From contig JAQFVV010000020.1 in the NCBI GenBank assembly GCA_028023455.1, positions 9,969,092 to 10,033,091 on the forward strand: a DNA stretch of 64,000 nt, in the 5' to 3' direction. The notes beneath the pieces are model-generated. The model had not been told where the DNA came from. It did no database searches and worked only from the letters and a program-made list of their open reading frames with translations. A program made the position numbers and the translations under genes. Positions 23,374 to 33,765 of this stretch are shown piece by piece. Every line of letters begins with the position of its first letter. Position 1 is the stretch's first letter. The DNA is from Epiperipatus broadwayi. Its lineage: Eukaryota; Onychophora; Udeonychophora; Euonychophora; Peripatidae.

Positions 23374-23711
23374 AATTGTATATATGTATTGGAAAAATAT
23401 TTATCATTTACACAAACATTCATTCTGCCTTATCAGGCACTGAGAAGAAAGACCATGGTGTTTCTTGATCTTAAACTCAGAGGTAAAAAGCCAATAAACT
23501 CACCATGCTGGCTAATGCGTGTTGGTGAGCAGCCCATCCATGTTTATATACTATATGAATAATCACATAGTAATAACAGCTGCAACGACAAGAACGTATG
23601 GAGTGGACATTAGGAATTTGCCCTGCTTGGTTCCTTTAAGGCGTCCAAGAGGAATCAAAGGGTCTCCTTTCAGTTAATAGCAAAACTCCTTTCTGCAGCC
23701 AGATTGCATGT

Positions 23712-24935
23712 ACTTCTTTTTATTTTTAATATTTCTATCCAAAAATTACTTTTTCCTAATAGGTGGAAAATTACGAAAGTACTTTCTATATATAAGAAAA
23801 GTCATAAAAATTATACACTAGTTTTATGTTATCAGTTCCAGATAAATTATTTGAAATTGTTTGTACATGAATCTATTTATACTTATTTAAAGAAATTTAT
23901 TCCAGAATACATTTATAAGAAATAGATCTATTCCTACTAACATGATGCATTTTACTAATATTATGTCACATGCTACTGACAGTCAAAATCAAGTTGATCC
24001 AATTCTTTTTTTTTTGTCTAAGGCATTTGATAAGATTTCCCTTTCCCCATACTCATTAGTAAGTTAGATTATATGGAATTAACTAAACCTTGGTTAAAAC
24101 AGTTGGCATCTTTTGTGCATAAAAAGATCACATTTTGTTTAGGTTGGGAATTGAATTATTATGTATTTTGGGACCATTTCTGTTCAATATATATATACTA
24201 TTGACTTAAATTACAATATATCTGATTTCTGCATTTCTTGCTTTGTCAGTAGATTTGAATTATGGTACATAAATAATTATATTAACAGAAATGAGGATAA
24301 AAAAATTACTTATACAAGAAAAACAAATCCTATAGTATTTTAAAAGGAAATAATATTTTGAGTAAGTGAAATAAGTGAATGTAAATATTTAGATATTGTT
24401 TTAGATTATAAATCATTATTCTCAAGTCATGTACAATATTTATGTTATAAAGCATTTAAGGTTGTGGGTTGCATTTTTAGGTAAGATGCCTTAATAAAGA
24501 AACTTATAAACATCTTTTCATGCCTTTACTATTTCCAATCCTAAACAATGGCAATGTTGTTTGAAACTCTGACAATCATTCTCATAGTATAAACAAAATT
24601 TAGAAATTACTATAGAGCAAAGTTTGGCACAGTATATAACTCTCCTTGGGTTTCCTTAAAATTATTAAGCAATCTTAATGATATTATGTTCCTGCCAAAG
24701 GTACTTAAAGAGACACTCAATACAGTAAACTGTATCAGTGAAATTTCTTACAATAATCTTGAAATGCATTTTAAACAAGACTTTTCATAATATAAAATTT
24801 AGAACTAACCCTTTAAAAGATTCTGCATTATTTAGACTTCTGGAATTATTTAATGCATTTTATCATCATATTGACATTCATCACTTAATTATGAATGAAA
24901 TAAAAAGTTTAATAAATATATATGAACAAGATTAA
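23712..24935 (+). pseudogene. PHD-finger LINE copy 1, RT and C-terminal remnant
   Basis: The RT resumes right after the RTE target duplication with FNISIQKLLFPNRWKITKVL, the block before RT motif A. SKAFDKIS (motif A), a motif B-adjacent stretch, KYLDIVLDYKSLFSSHVQYL (thumb) and a C-terminal stretch with FRTNPLKDSALFRLLELFNA (ending 24932) follow. The YADD region is missing or unreadable. Frames are broken many times. After it a 3' UTR runs to a TTGAACTGAACTGAA tail at 25060-25079. Confidence 0.7.
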
Positions 24936-25109
24936 AATATTTTTGTACTCTTACATATAACACTTTTGTTTCACTTTGTTTTTTTATTTTATTTATTATT
25001 GATAGTGTGTTCTGTAATTAGGCATTTTATCTATGCCTGTAGAATACCTTTATTTAAATAAATTGAACTGAACTGAATCATAATCAGCAACTCCATCATC
25101 ACTGTTGTT

Positions 25110-26250
25110 ACTATTTAAATAAAAATATATAGTGAAGGATATATGCTGATGACTAAAATATTTAACACTTTTACTTGCTATGAAGATCACCTACAGCTTC
25201 AATCTTACACAGATGGTTTTCCTGATTGACATCTTAAGAATAATATTACATAAATATAGATAAATGTTATGCTATCATTTACACAAGATAAATTCAATAT
25301 TATACTGATGCATATTATATAAATGAAGAATCTATTTCATACAAAACAAATAAATATCTTAAAATATGGTTCAATCAAAAAAATCTTTTACAACTCATTT
25401 AGATAATATTATATGCAAAACTAAAAGAATATTGCGTCTTTTAATTTACTACTTATGTAAAGATACATTTGTTTTAAACGATCAAACATCACATGATCAC
25501 CATTCTGGGAATATTGGATGATGGCATTTTATGCACAAACCTTCTTCATCCATTGATTACTCTGGCTTGCACTAAGTGGTGCTATTATATGGAGAGTTTT
25601 GCTTCTGTGATATATTTGTTTATGACTCTTGTAGTACCTATGATAGAATATGGCACAATAATATGAAATTCCAATAAATTATCACATATAAAAAAACTAC
25701 AGTCATTATATACAAAATTTACTATTATAATTGCAAAAAATATTCTTACAAATTTGTATCATTGAAGAGTTATTTGAGATATGAAACTTTTCTATCAATA
25801 ATTCATGGAAAAAATCTCCTTACGTAGTTGTATTTCAAAGATATTAATATGAGTATCTCATATACATACAAGAAATAAAAATTTATTCCATGTTGATAAA
25901 TATATATATATATGAAATTTTATATCTAGCAGCATTTTACAGACCTCCTAACTTTTATAATATCTATTTTAATGACATCGACATGCTTTATTTAGATCTA
26001 AATTTTTTTGAGAGATTAATTATTAGCAAGGCAAATAATTAAATTATTATAAGGTATTTCTTTAAATGATTTGCTTAACTGTTGAAATATTAATAAATCA
26101 AATTTATTATTATTACATTACGAAATTGATTCTTTTGAACCATTTTTATTTTCAGAAAAATAAAATTTGTTTAATTTATCAGTCAAATCTGCTATTTCTT
26201 AAGTAAATTTATGTGTGACTTTTTCTTCACATGGAATTTATTGTAAATTG
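25110..26250 (+). pseudogene. PHD-finger LINE copy 2, RT C-terminal part
   Basis: It starts inside RT motif C (GYADD at about 25138-25155) and continues with a thumb segment (SYKTNKYLKI). After the inserted hammerhead element it gives FMTLVVPMIEYGTIIWNSNK and a following block with LSHIKKLQSLYTKFTIII. These are the usual RT C-terminal blocks of CR1/Jockey LINEs. It is 5'-truncated and riddled with stops. Confidence 0.6.
25462..25621 (+). mobile_element. short hammerhead element family A, copy C, with 13-bp target duplication
   Basis: The 134-bp element (25475-25608) lies between GATACATTTGTTT (25462-25474) and GATATATTTGTTT (25609-25621), 13 bp with one mismatch. It keeps the long terminus TAAACGATCAAACATCACAT and the short terminus GTTTTGCTTCTGT with about 90 bp between. 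It lacks the ribozyme core through internal deletion. It interrupts an RT frame that is readable on both sides. Confidence 0.8.
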
Positions 26251-26269
26251 GTATATAAATAAATAAATA

Positions 26270-27735
26270 TTATTACTGTTAAAATGGCAAAGGTTTTTCC
26301 TATTTATAAAAATAGATCTAACAACTCAGCTAATAATTATATGTCTATTCCTGTCTTATATACCACTGTCAAAATCATTGAATGATGTACTTATGACAAA
26401 ATTAGTTTAAATATTAGCAAACTTCTATCCCCCAAACAACATAGTTTCTTGTCCAATAAATCAATTAAAACTAATCTCATCATTATATCTTATCATATTT
26501 CTCATGCTATAAAAAATCATAGCAGGGCTTTATATTGTTTTTTTGATATGTCTAAAGCCTTTGACAAAATTAACCATAATATTCTCTTAGCCAAATTATA
26601 TAATTTAGGGCTTTCAAAATCATTAGCCAAATGGTTTGAATCATTCATATATTATAGAATTGCTTTTGTTTAACAAAATCATAATATGCCTTCATTCTAC
26701 TCTTGCTCAATTGGAGTACCCCCAGGTAGCATTCTGGCCTCATTGTTGTTCAATATTTTTATTAATGATATCAGGGATATAGAATATTCTTACCTTGTTA
26801 TGCTGATGACTGTAAAAATCTCAGATGCATTAATTCCTTTTCTGATTGCTCTCTATTGCAAGATGATATGATTATTTTACTACATGGTGTATTAACAACA
26901 AAATTATGATTAATAATGGCAAATGATCTATTGTTTCCTACTCAAAAAAAAAAAAACTGAAATTTTACAGTTCCCCTATTATATCCTTGATTTTAAAATC
27001 ATTTCTGAAAATAAACAGGAAGATCATGGAATTACTTTTTCCAGCAATGACTCCTTTCATCTTCGTATTAATACCATAGTGAATAGGGCATTTAAAATAA
27101 TGAGGATCATATATAGACAAAGTAAAATATTTCATCAGTCAATAAAATATAAACTTTTCCTGTCATTGATCCAATATGTACAGTTATCTGGAACCCTCAC
27201 ATTAAAAGAGATATTCAAATAATTCAATTTGTATTTGCCAAATAATCTTAACATTATTATTTTCCTGACAGTTTTAGCATTATGATGATGAAAAAAAAAA
27301 AAAATCAGAGACATTACATATTTATGCAAAATTTCTTCAAATTTAAAATTACTTCAGATTTTATTTCAAACATATCCCTAATCCCTTTCAATCTTATACT
27401 AGATCACATACATAGACCACTAAATCTAATTTCTAGTCATTCAGATGCTCTTAGGCTTTCTCCCCTACTTTATATAATTAGCATAAACAATAAAGATTTA
27501 AATAAGAATTTTATGACTAAAAATATCTTCCATCTTGATTTCAATCAATTCTGCAAAATCTAAAACTAAAATACAATCTGTGATAAACTATCTGTCATGT
27601 CTTTTTCCCAATTTGTTTCTTTGTCTCCATATCACTATATCATTTTGCCCAATGATAAGCTTTTATCTATTACTGACTAATGACTGCTTGTTGTTTTGCA
27701 TTTTAAATAAAATTGAATTTAATTTAATCATGGTA
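26270..27735 (+). pseudogene. PHD-finger LINE copy 3, RT remnant and 3' end
   Basis: KVFPIYKNRSNNSANNY, SPKQHSFLSNKSIKTNL, motif A DMSKAFDKINHNILLAKLY and motif B IGVPPGSILASLLFNIFIND are readable in order between 26280 and 26790. They are followed by a decayed YxDD block (LVMLMTVKIS) and thumb (DHGITFSSNDSFHLRINTIV). The 3' end at about 27707-27730 is an AATAAAATTGAATTTAATTT tail resembling copy 1. Stops and frameshifts throughout. Confidence 0.75.
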
Positions 27736-29519
27736 GTAATTTATAATAATTATCAATTATAAATAAATTATTTTTATTAATTACTGATTTTATAAAAGTA
27801 GTTATGTAATATCTTATGCTAAAATTTATTTTATTAAGTTGGTAATAGTTGTATTTAAGTATAAGGAATTCAGTAACCATATTTAAATAATATTCTTCTA
27901 TGAGAAGTTGGAAATATAAGTTCATATAAGAACAGCACCAGGATTCAATTTTACCCACCAACATAAAAAATATACTTGTTTAACTTTAGATGGTATTAAA
28001 TTGTAATATAATTCTTAAAAAAAAATTCAGACATTAACATTAATCAGAAAATACTACATTTAGTGAAATATTTTCTAATACAATTTTATACATCAGTTTG
28101 AATACTAGATTGTTGTTGAAATGATTAAGAATAAAGTGTTTTGTTTTAACCAAGTTCACATAATACATGATTTAAATATTAAATCATTTTGTTATTCAGT
28201 TAAGACTACTGGATTCAATTTCAGTTCAAGTACATTTAAGCAATACATAATGTATGTGTGAATATAAACTAAATATCTAAACCAATTTCTTATGATCTCA
28301 ACAAAGGAATTTTTTGTATTCAAAATGTTTAATTGTCCCTGAATATATCAGTATGTGAAGCAGTAAGTTTGTTTCAAGTATACATCTCAAGAATATCAAG
28401 GAATCTTTTATGAAGAGTTAGAGAAATCACTCCTAATTAATGTATACCTAGTCGACATTTTGATAAGCTATGTACTTGAACATTTACATGTTATTATGCA
28501 CACATATTTGTTATGCTTATTCAATGTTTTATTGTCAAAGAATCATAAATCTCGTTTCATGAAATTTTCGATTATTTATCTAAGGGCTTTGATGTCATAT
28601 TATTGGGGTTGTTGGATATAGTATATATGTGTGATTAGCAATTAAGCATTGTTTAGAAGTTTCAGCAAAGAAACAAATATATATTTTGTTGTCATATTCA
28701 TAATTATATATGAAACAGTCAACTGATAGATTAGTGTCATATTTTAAATTATACAATTCATAAATTGCTAAAAGCACAATACAACATGACCATAGTCAAC
28801 CAAAAGCTTTATATAAATATCCAAAAACATTTCATGTAAGTAAATGCTAATGAAGCACTACATATGAGCCTAATTATAAAAAATGTCAATGGACATTGTT
28901 AAATAATGAAGATAGTTAACAGAGATTTGCTCATATATCATTTTGTCAATGCAGCAATGTACCAGCATACAGAACAATGCACATATGCTTATTTGAATAA
29001 TTCATGTGTTTGAGCATATATAGCTTGACTGTAAAAAAAAAAAATGTATGTGATCAAGTATAAGACTGAAAGGGATTGGGGGATATGTTTGAAAGGACCA
29101 AACTAATAGAAAAAAATTCAATTGATGGTGGATCACTTTATTACATTAAACCAAATTATGATCAAAGTTGCTATGGTCTGCATCAAAAGCCTAGATTTCA
29201 AAATATACCTTCTCAAGCAATTGGTATTTTAAAAAAGAAATCTCATTTATGACTATCTTTATAATATTTATTCATATCACTGTACACCAATTTAAATCAA
29301 AGATATGCATGGAGACAGACTTCTTAAATTAATATACAACTTAATGTAAACATTCTACATGTACTAACAAAATATCCCTAACCATACAGCTATATTGAAT
29401 ATCAATATTCAAATTTTGATTTTTAATAAATTTATAAATGAATATCTTAATTCAATCAACTATAAAATATCAGGCCTAGAAATATTTTTTATTAGTCACT
29501 CATTATTCTAGAAATGATC
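27736..29519. other. AT-rich sequence with no recognised gene
   Basis: No supported gene or element recognised. Frames here are short and AT-driven. Confidence 0.5.
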
Positions 29520-30396
29520 CACTTAATGAATATTTCTGTAATGTAATTTTCACTATACCACTCTCACACAATGTAGAGATTGGTTCTATCCACTTTTAAC
29601 ACCTTGTGGAAGGATGTAATCATAAACATATGACCAAATACATGTAGAAAAAATTATGATCCCCAAGATGCACATTTCAATAAATCCAGATCACAATCTC
29701 TTACGCATATCTTTATCATTGTTCAGTATATATAGATAGCCAATTATCCAGTTTAATTGATAAGTGTCAAACATACTGCCTTCACAATTTTAACACAAAC
29801 TACTTAATGGAATATATACAATGGTCAAATATTCAGTATAACAATTAGATGTCCACAAAGTTTTTATACTCAATATAGTAATCAATCTAAATAAGATTGA
29901 AACAAACAACTAATTATATTTGCAAATTATTGCAGTTTAATTGATAAGTATTAAAAGTGGATAGAAACAAGTCCCTATCTTGCATGAGAGATGGTATAAT
30001 AAAAATTACTCTACAGAAATATTATTCATTAAATGGATAATCTCTAGTCTAATGAATGACTAATAAAAATTATTAAAAGACTTACTTTATTAAGTGGTTT
30101 GTGTCAAAGTTGTGAAGGCAGTAAATTTGGCATATCAATTTAATAAAGGATTATCTATATATACTGAATAATTATAAAGGTATGTATAAGAGATTGTGAT
30201 CTGGGTCAACTGATGAGTGCGGTTTCAGTATGAAATGTGCATCTTGGGGTCATATAATTTTTTTCATGTCTTTTGTAGTATGTATATAATTACATTCCTC
30301 CACAAGATATTAAAAGCAGATAAAACCAGTCCCTACCTTGTGTAAAAGTAGTGTAGTGAAAATTACACTACAGAAATAATATTATTCACTAATCAG
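29520..30396. repeat. long inverted repeat, hammerhead element family B
   Basis: The left arm (about 29520-29830) and right arm (about 30075-30396) are inverted copies with indels. Shared blocks include CCCCAAGATGCACATTTCA, CCAGATCACAATCTCTTA and CTGCCTTCACAA. A third partial copy in the right arm's orientation lies at about 29930-30060. The right arm holds a well-formed hammerhead. The left arm's equivalent has a deletion across the core. No coding capacity is visible. Confidence 0.75.
30196..30253 (+). ncRNA. hammerhead ribozyme (type I), family B, intact core
   Basis: Core CUGAUGA is at 30210-30216, GAAA at 30232-30235 and the cleavage triplet AUC at 30241-30243, so self-cleavage is predicted between 30243 and 30244. 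Stem I pairs UCAA (30206-30209) with UUGG (30244-30247), then, across an internal loop, GUGAUC (30196-30201) with GGUCAU (30248-30253). Stem III is AUG/CAU with loop UG. Stem II is GUGCGG/CAGUAU around UUU, with wobbles and one mismatch. Stem I internal loops of this kind are usual in natural type I hammerheads, where they contact loop II. Confidence 0.8.
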
Positions 30397-30455
30397 ACTT
30401 AGTGTTTGAATACTGAATATAGCAATAAAAATGTCTTAACAGTTAATGCCTAAAT

Positions 30456-30949
30456 CAGGGGTGTCCAACCTTTTGGCATTTTTGGCCAAATTGGAAAAAT
30501 AAGTTGTTTTGGGCTACACATTAAATATAGAAACATTACCAAAAGCTAACAAGCAAAAAAAAAAATGGTCCGTGCATAATTTTTGGTATCCACCACCACA
30601 GATAAAGTAAAAAAAAGTTTTTAAATAGTAATCCTAATAATGCAGCAACCCATTTTCGAAGATCTTTTAAAATCATGGAATAGACTCCAAGCTTGTGATC
30701 ACTAATATACAAAATATACATGTCTAAGTGATATAACACCACTGATGTTTTTATTTTTTTTTTAATTATAAAATATAAAAACTAGTTGGATATTTGACAT
30801 TATACTTGAGTGTATATGTACATGTATTTTAATCATATAGTGATATGTGGTTACAAAAAAATCTCATAATGTTTAAGATTTTGCAATGACCATGTCCATA
30901 GCCATCCTGGACTATATATGGCCCTTGGTCCATTGGTTGGATACCCCTG
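30456..30949. mobile_element. hAT-type MITE
   Basis: Terminal inverted repeats are CAGGGGTGTCCAACC at 30456 and, inverted, CAGGGGTATCCAACC ending at 30949, followed inward by GGCC-rich sequence on both sides. This terminus is typical of hAT/Charlie-like elements. The 494-bp interior has no transposase. Flanking octamers (GCCTAAAT and ATCCAATT) match at only four positions, so the 8-bp target duplication has decayed or cannot be confirmed. Confidence 0.8.
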
Positions 30950-32160
30950 ATCCAATTCAATTTAACCATATAATATAAAAACAATAATGATACAGATACA
31001 TTGAATCCCTATTGTAAGAATAATTATCAGTATTAAATGAATATTGATTAAGTAAAAAATAAGGTATATATAACTACCTTTGTACCAATGGTATCGGATT
31101 GGATTTCTATTTTTCTTATTATTTTTGTATCTATTTGATCATTTGTTATCTTGTAAATAAATATAATTTCATCATATTATGATATATGAAAACTTCATAG
31201 TAACCTTAAGAACAAGATCTCATTGATGATCTATCCTCTTACATCAATAATTTTTAATAAAAGATTATATAAATAAAGCATAAATAATGTAACTAATGCT
31301 ACTCAAGTGGCAACTTTAGGTAAAAGAAATCCCAAAACAATTTTTGCTCATATCTCTCACAATCTATGGGCAAAATAAAATTATGAAAGATGGAGATTCA
31401 ATAAAAATAATTTTAGAAGATAAAATCTTAAATCATTATAAAATAATATTTAATATCATATTCATAAAATAGGATGATAGTTACAGAATTGATAGTACTT
31501 AAGAATGAGGATCAGATTTCTCAGTCATGAATAAAAGCTATTGATATAATTAGAAAATACTCAGCTTACATTTTACTTATTTTATAATATAATCAACAAT
31601 TATAATATAGTTGATGATTTTGTGAACTTATAAATTAAATATTATATTTTTTTCCTTAAATTCTATCATAGCTGACATTCGTTTACAAAAATACAAGGAG
31701 AATATCTTATTTAAAATATTATTTAATCTATAAGCCTTTGAAATTCTAATTAACATCTATAATTCGCGTCTAATTTAACTGTAAAATATCTAAAAAACTA
31801 TAATACCAGTAATTCCAATTTTCACACCTTTAAAATATTAAAGGACTTTTATAAAAACTTCAGTAAAAATCTAAAAGTAGATTCACTTTTGACTTAAAAC
31901 AGTTCAAATAAAGGCTATTATTACATGGCATAATTTCAGCTTGCAATGCTTATTTCTAATTGGTACTTTGTTTAATTTATATCATGGCTGAAATTCTTTT
32001 ATAAAATCTTACAGGTGATCAAAATGACATTAGCACACTGAATGTTAAATTCAGATTGCTTACTCCAAAAGCATTTTTTTGCATTATTTTTTTTAGTTCC
32101 AATTTAAATTAATTTTAAATACGACTTTCTTTATAAAAAGATTATTTCTGGATGCCTAAC
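30950..32160. other. AT-rich sequence with no recognised gene
   Basis: No gene, splice-flanked coding stretch or inverted repeat recognised. Confidence 0.5.
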
Positions 32161-32660
32161 AATCTCTGACCATAACAAAGGCAAAACTCTCCATACAGCA
32201 GTGCCACCCTGTGCCAAACAGAGTAATCAATGGATGCCAGAAGGCTTGTGCATAAAATCCCTATCTAGTGCCTACTCATCCAATATCCCCAGACTAGTTT
32301 CTGGCTTATGGCCATCATCAGTGAGGAGCCTTAGATCTGAGAGCACTGCACCTAGATCTTAGGATCTAAGGCAATCCTCCAGCAGCCACCTTTTAACTCT
32401 ACTTTACTACAAAACTATGAGAATGAAATTGAAAACATTGTTAATATCTTCAATCTAAGCTCAATAGCTTATAGTCATATGGGTCTGAACTCAATTCAGC
32501 TCCCATACATTTTGGTGTCTTTGGCTCTTAAACAACCATAGCCACCACTATCCTATTAGGCAGGATTAGTGTTCGACCACTAAATATCACATGATCAACA
32601 ATTATGTGCTAGTATAGAGACAGTGATCATGTGTTGTTTAGTGGTTGAATCTCTGACCAT
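32161..32660 (-). mobile_element. hammerhead element family A, copy D (longest form), 13-bp target duplication
   Basis: The element (32174-32647, 474 bp) lies between exact 13-bp repeats AATCTCTGACCAT (32161-32173 and 32648-32660). Its short terminus is at the left (AACAAAGGCAAAACTCTCC). Its long terminus is at the right, ending GTGTTGTTTAGTGGTTG, with a small hairpin formed by a second partial copy of the terminus. Unlike the palindromic copies it keeps about 200 bp of unique sequence (32390-32575) on the ribozyme's 5' side. It may be closest to the family's progenitor form. Confidence 0.88.
32285..32329 (-). ncRNA. hammerhead ribozyme (type I), family A, best copy
   Basis: On the minus strand: CUGAUGA at 32321-32315, stem II UGGC/GCCA with loop CAUAA, GAAA at 32301-32298, a two-pair stem III with loop UA, and cleavage triplet GUC at 32294-32292. 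Stem I pairs UCCUCA (32327-32322) with UGGGGA (32291-32286), six pairs with one wobble. All invariant core bases are present. Cleavage is predicted between 32292 and 32291. This is the reference for the family. Confidence 0.85.
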
Positions 32661-33765
32661 CATCATTACAATGTAATTTTATTTTTCCAAGCATGTCCTC
32701 CAGTGAAATGCACAACTTTTCAGGTTTAGTTGTATATTAATTGTATATATTTGAAATGAGTGCAAACATCAAAATAAAATAAACTTGATAATAAAATAAA
32801 TTAGCAATTAATTTACATTAATTATAAATAAAATAAAATTTCTTCCTAAATATTTGCAACTACAATAAGATAAATAAAATACAAAATATTGGAATTAATA
32901 AATAGTCATAAATACTAGATGTAAAAATTACAATAAATCTATATTAATATTAATTTTAGGGCTTTATATTCGAATATAAAGATCTTATCAAATAATAAAA
33001 TATTTTAAATTATAGTTTACATTCTACATAAGTGATTTTAAATAATAATCTTTATCAATCCAGTCTCAATTTCACTTATCTTTTTCTCTATTGATGATGA
33101 TAGATAATGAAAATGGATCCCACTGGACACAAATACATAGTAGGTTTTACAGTAGTTTTCTTCATATCAGCAGGTAACACAATCAATATTTTTTATTTGA
33201 ATAAAAGTATATAGTTCAAGTTTTTCACTGAAGTGCCTTGGGTTGTTTTTAGTCACTTATGCTGAATTGGATCTATTATTTAAAAATATATTTAAACAGA
33301 CAGCAAGTTAAAGTTACCTGAAGTTATTCTTAGAGAAACTATTTTAACTAGCTATTTCCTTTTTTAACAGCTACTTCTCTATCAGCATCTTCTCCTCTCT
33401 TCATATATTTTTGCCCAAAAGCAAAAATACTATATCACATCATTTCTAATTCTAAATTTAAGCAGTCCACTTACAGGTAAACATTTTTATGGCACTAGAT
33501 ACAAAATTAATTTTATATTAACTTCAATCAGAATATTTCTTATAAAGCATTTCTATCCAGATTTAATTTCCAATTTAATATAATTTTACAAAACAAAAAT
33601 TGTACATTCTGATAATTATTTTACAATAGTTTTTAATTTATGCTGGTTTGAAAGAAAAAAAAATAAAAGAAAATTATAATCAAACTTTGAAAGTTCTTCC
33701 CTAGCTTTTTATAATTTTAATGCTTTATAATTTTTAATAACATATCTAGATTTGGCTGGATCTGC
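32661..33765. other. AT-rich sequence with no recognised gene
   Basis: No supported gene or element recognised. Confidence 0.5.

Larger units (their letters stand above)
20406..23711 (-). mobile_element. full-length RTE-clade LINE (3284 bp) with 11-bp target duplication
   Basis: The insert spans 20417-23700 on the minus strand, flanked by AGATTGCATGT at 20406-20416 and 23701-23711. Its 3' end (low coordinate) is a short ATG/GAT trinucleotide tail, typical of RTE elements, and its 5' end starts GGCTGCAGAAAGG. Length and order (endonuclease then RT, single ORF, no ORF1) match complete RTE elements of about 3.2-3.3 kb. It interrupts the RT of an older LINE in the opposite orientation. It is the best-preserved copy of its family here, but stops and frameshifts disable it. 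Confidence 0.9.
17280..25079 (+). mobile_element. PHD-finger LINE (CR1/Jockey-like), copy 1, interrupted twice
   Basis: One element can be followed in order through ORF1 (17298-18384), endonuclease (18770-19290), a linker, the start of RT (19684-20405), RT (23712-24935) and a 3' tail of GAACT-like repeats ending near 25079. A hammerhead element (19303-19670) and a full-length RTE (20417-23700) interrupt it, each with its own target duplication. The same 3' tail style appears at 27707-27730 in copy 3. The layout of PHD-type ORF1, endonuclease, RT and short-repeat tail fits the CR1/Jockey branch of non-LTR retrotransposons. It is full of stops and inactive. Confidence 0.8.
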
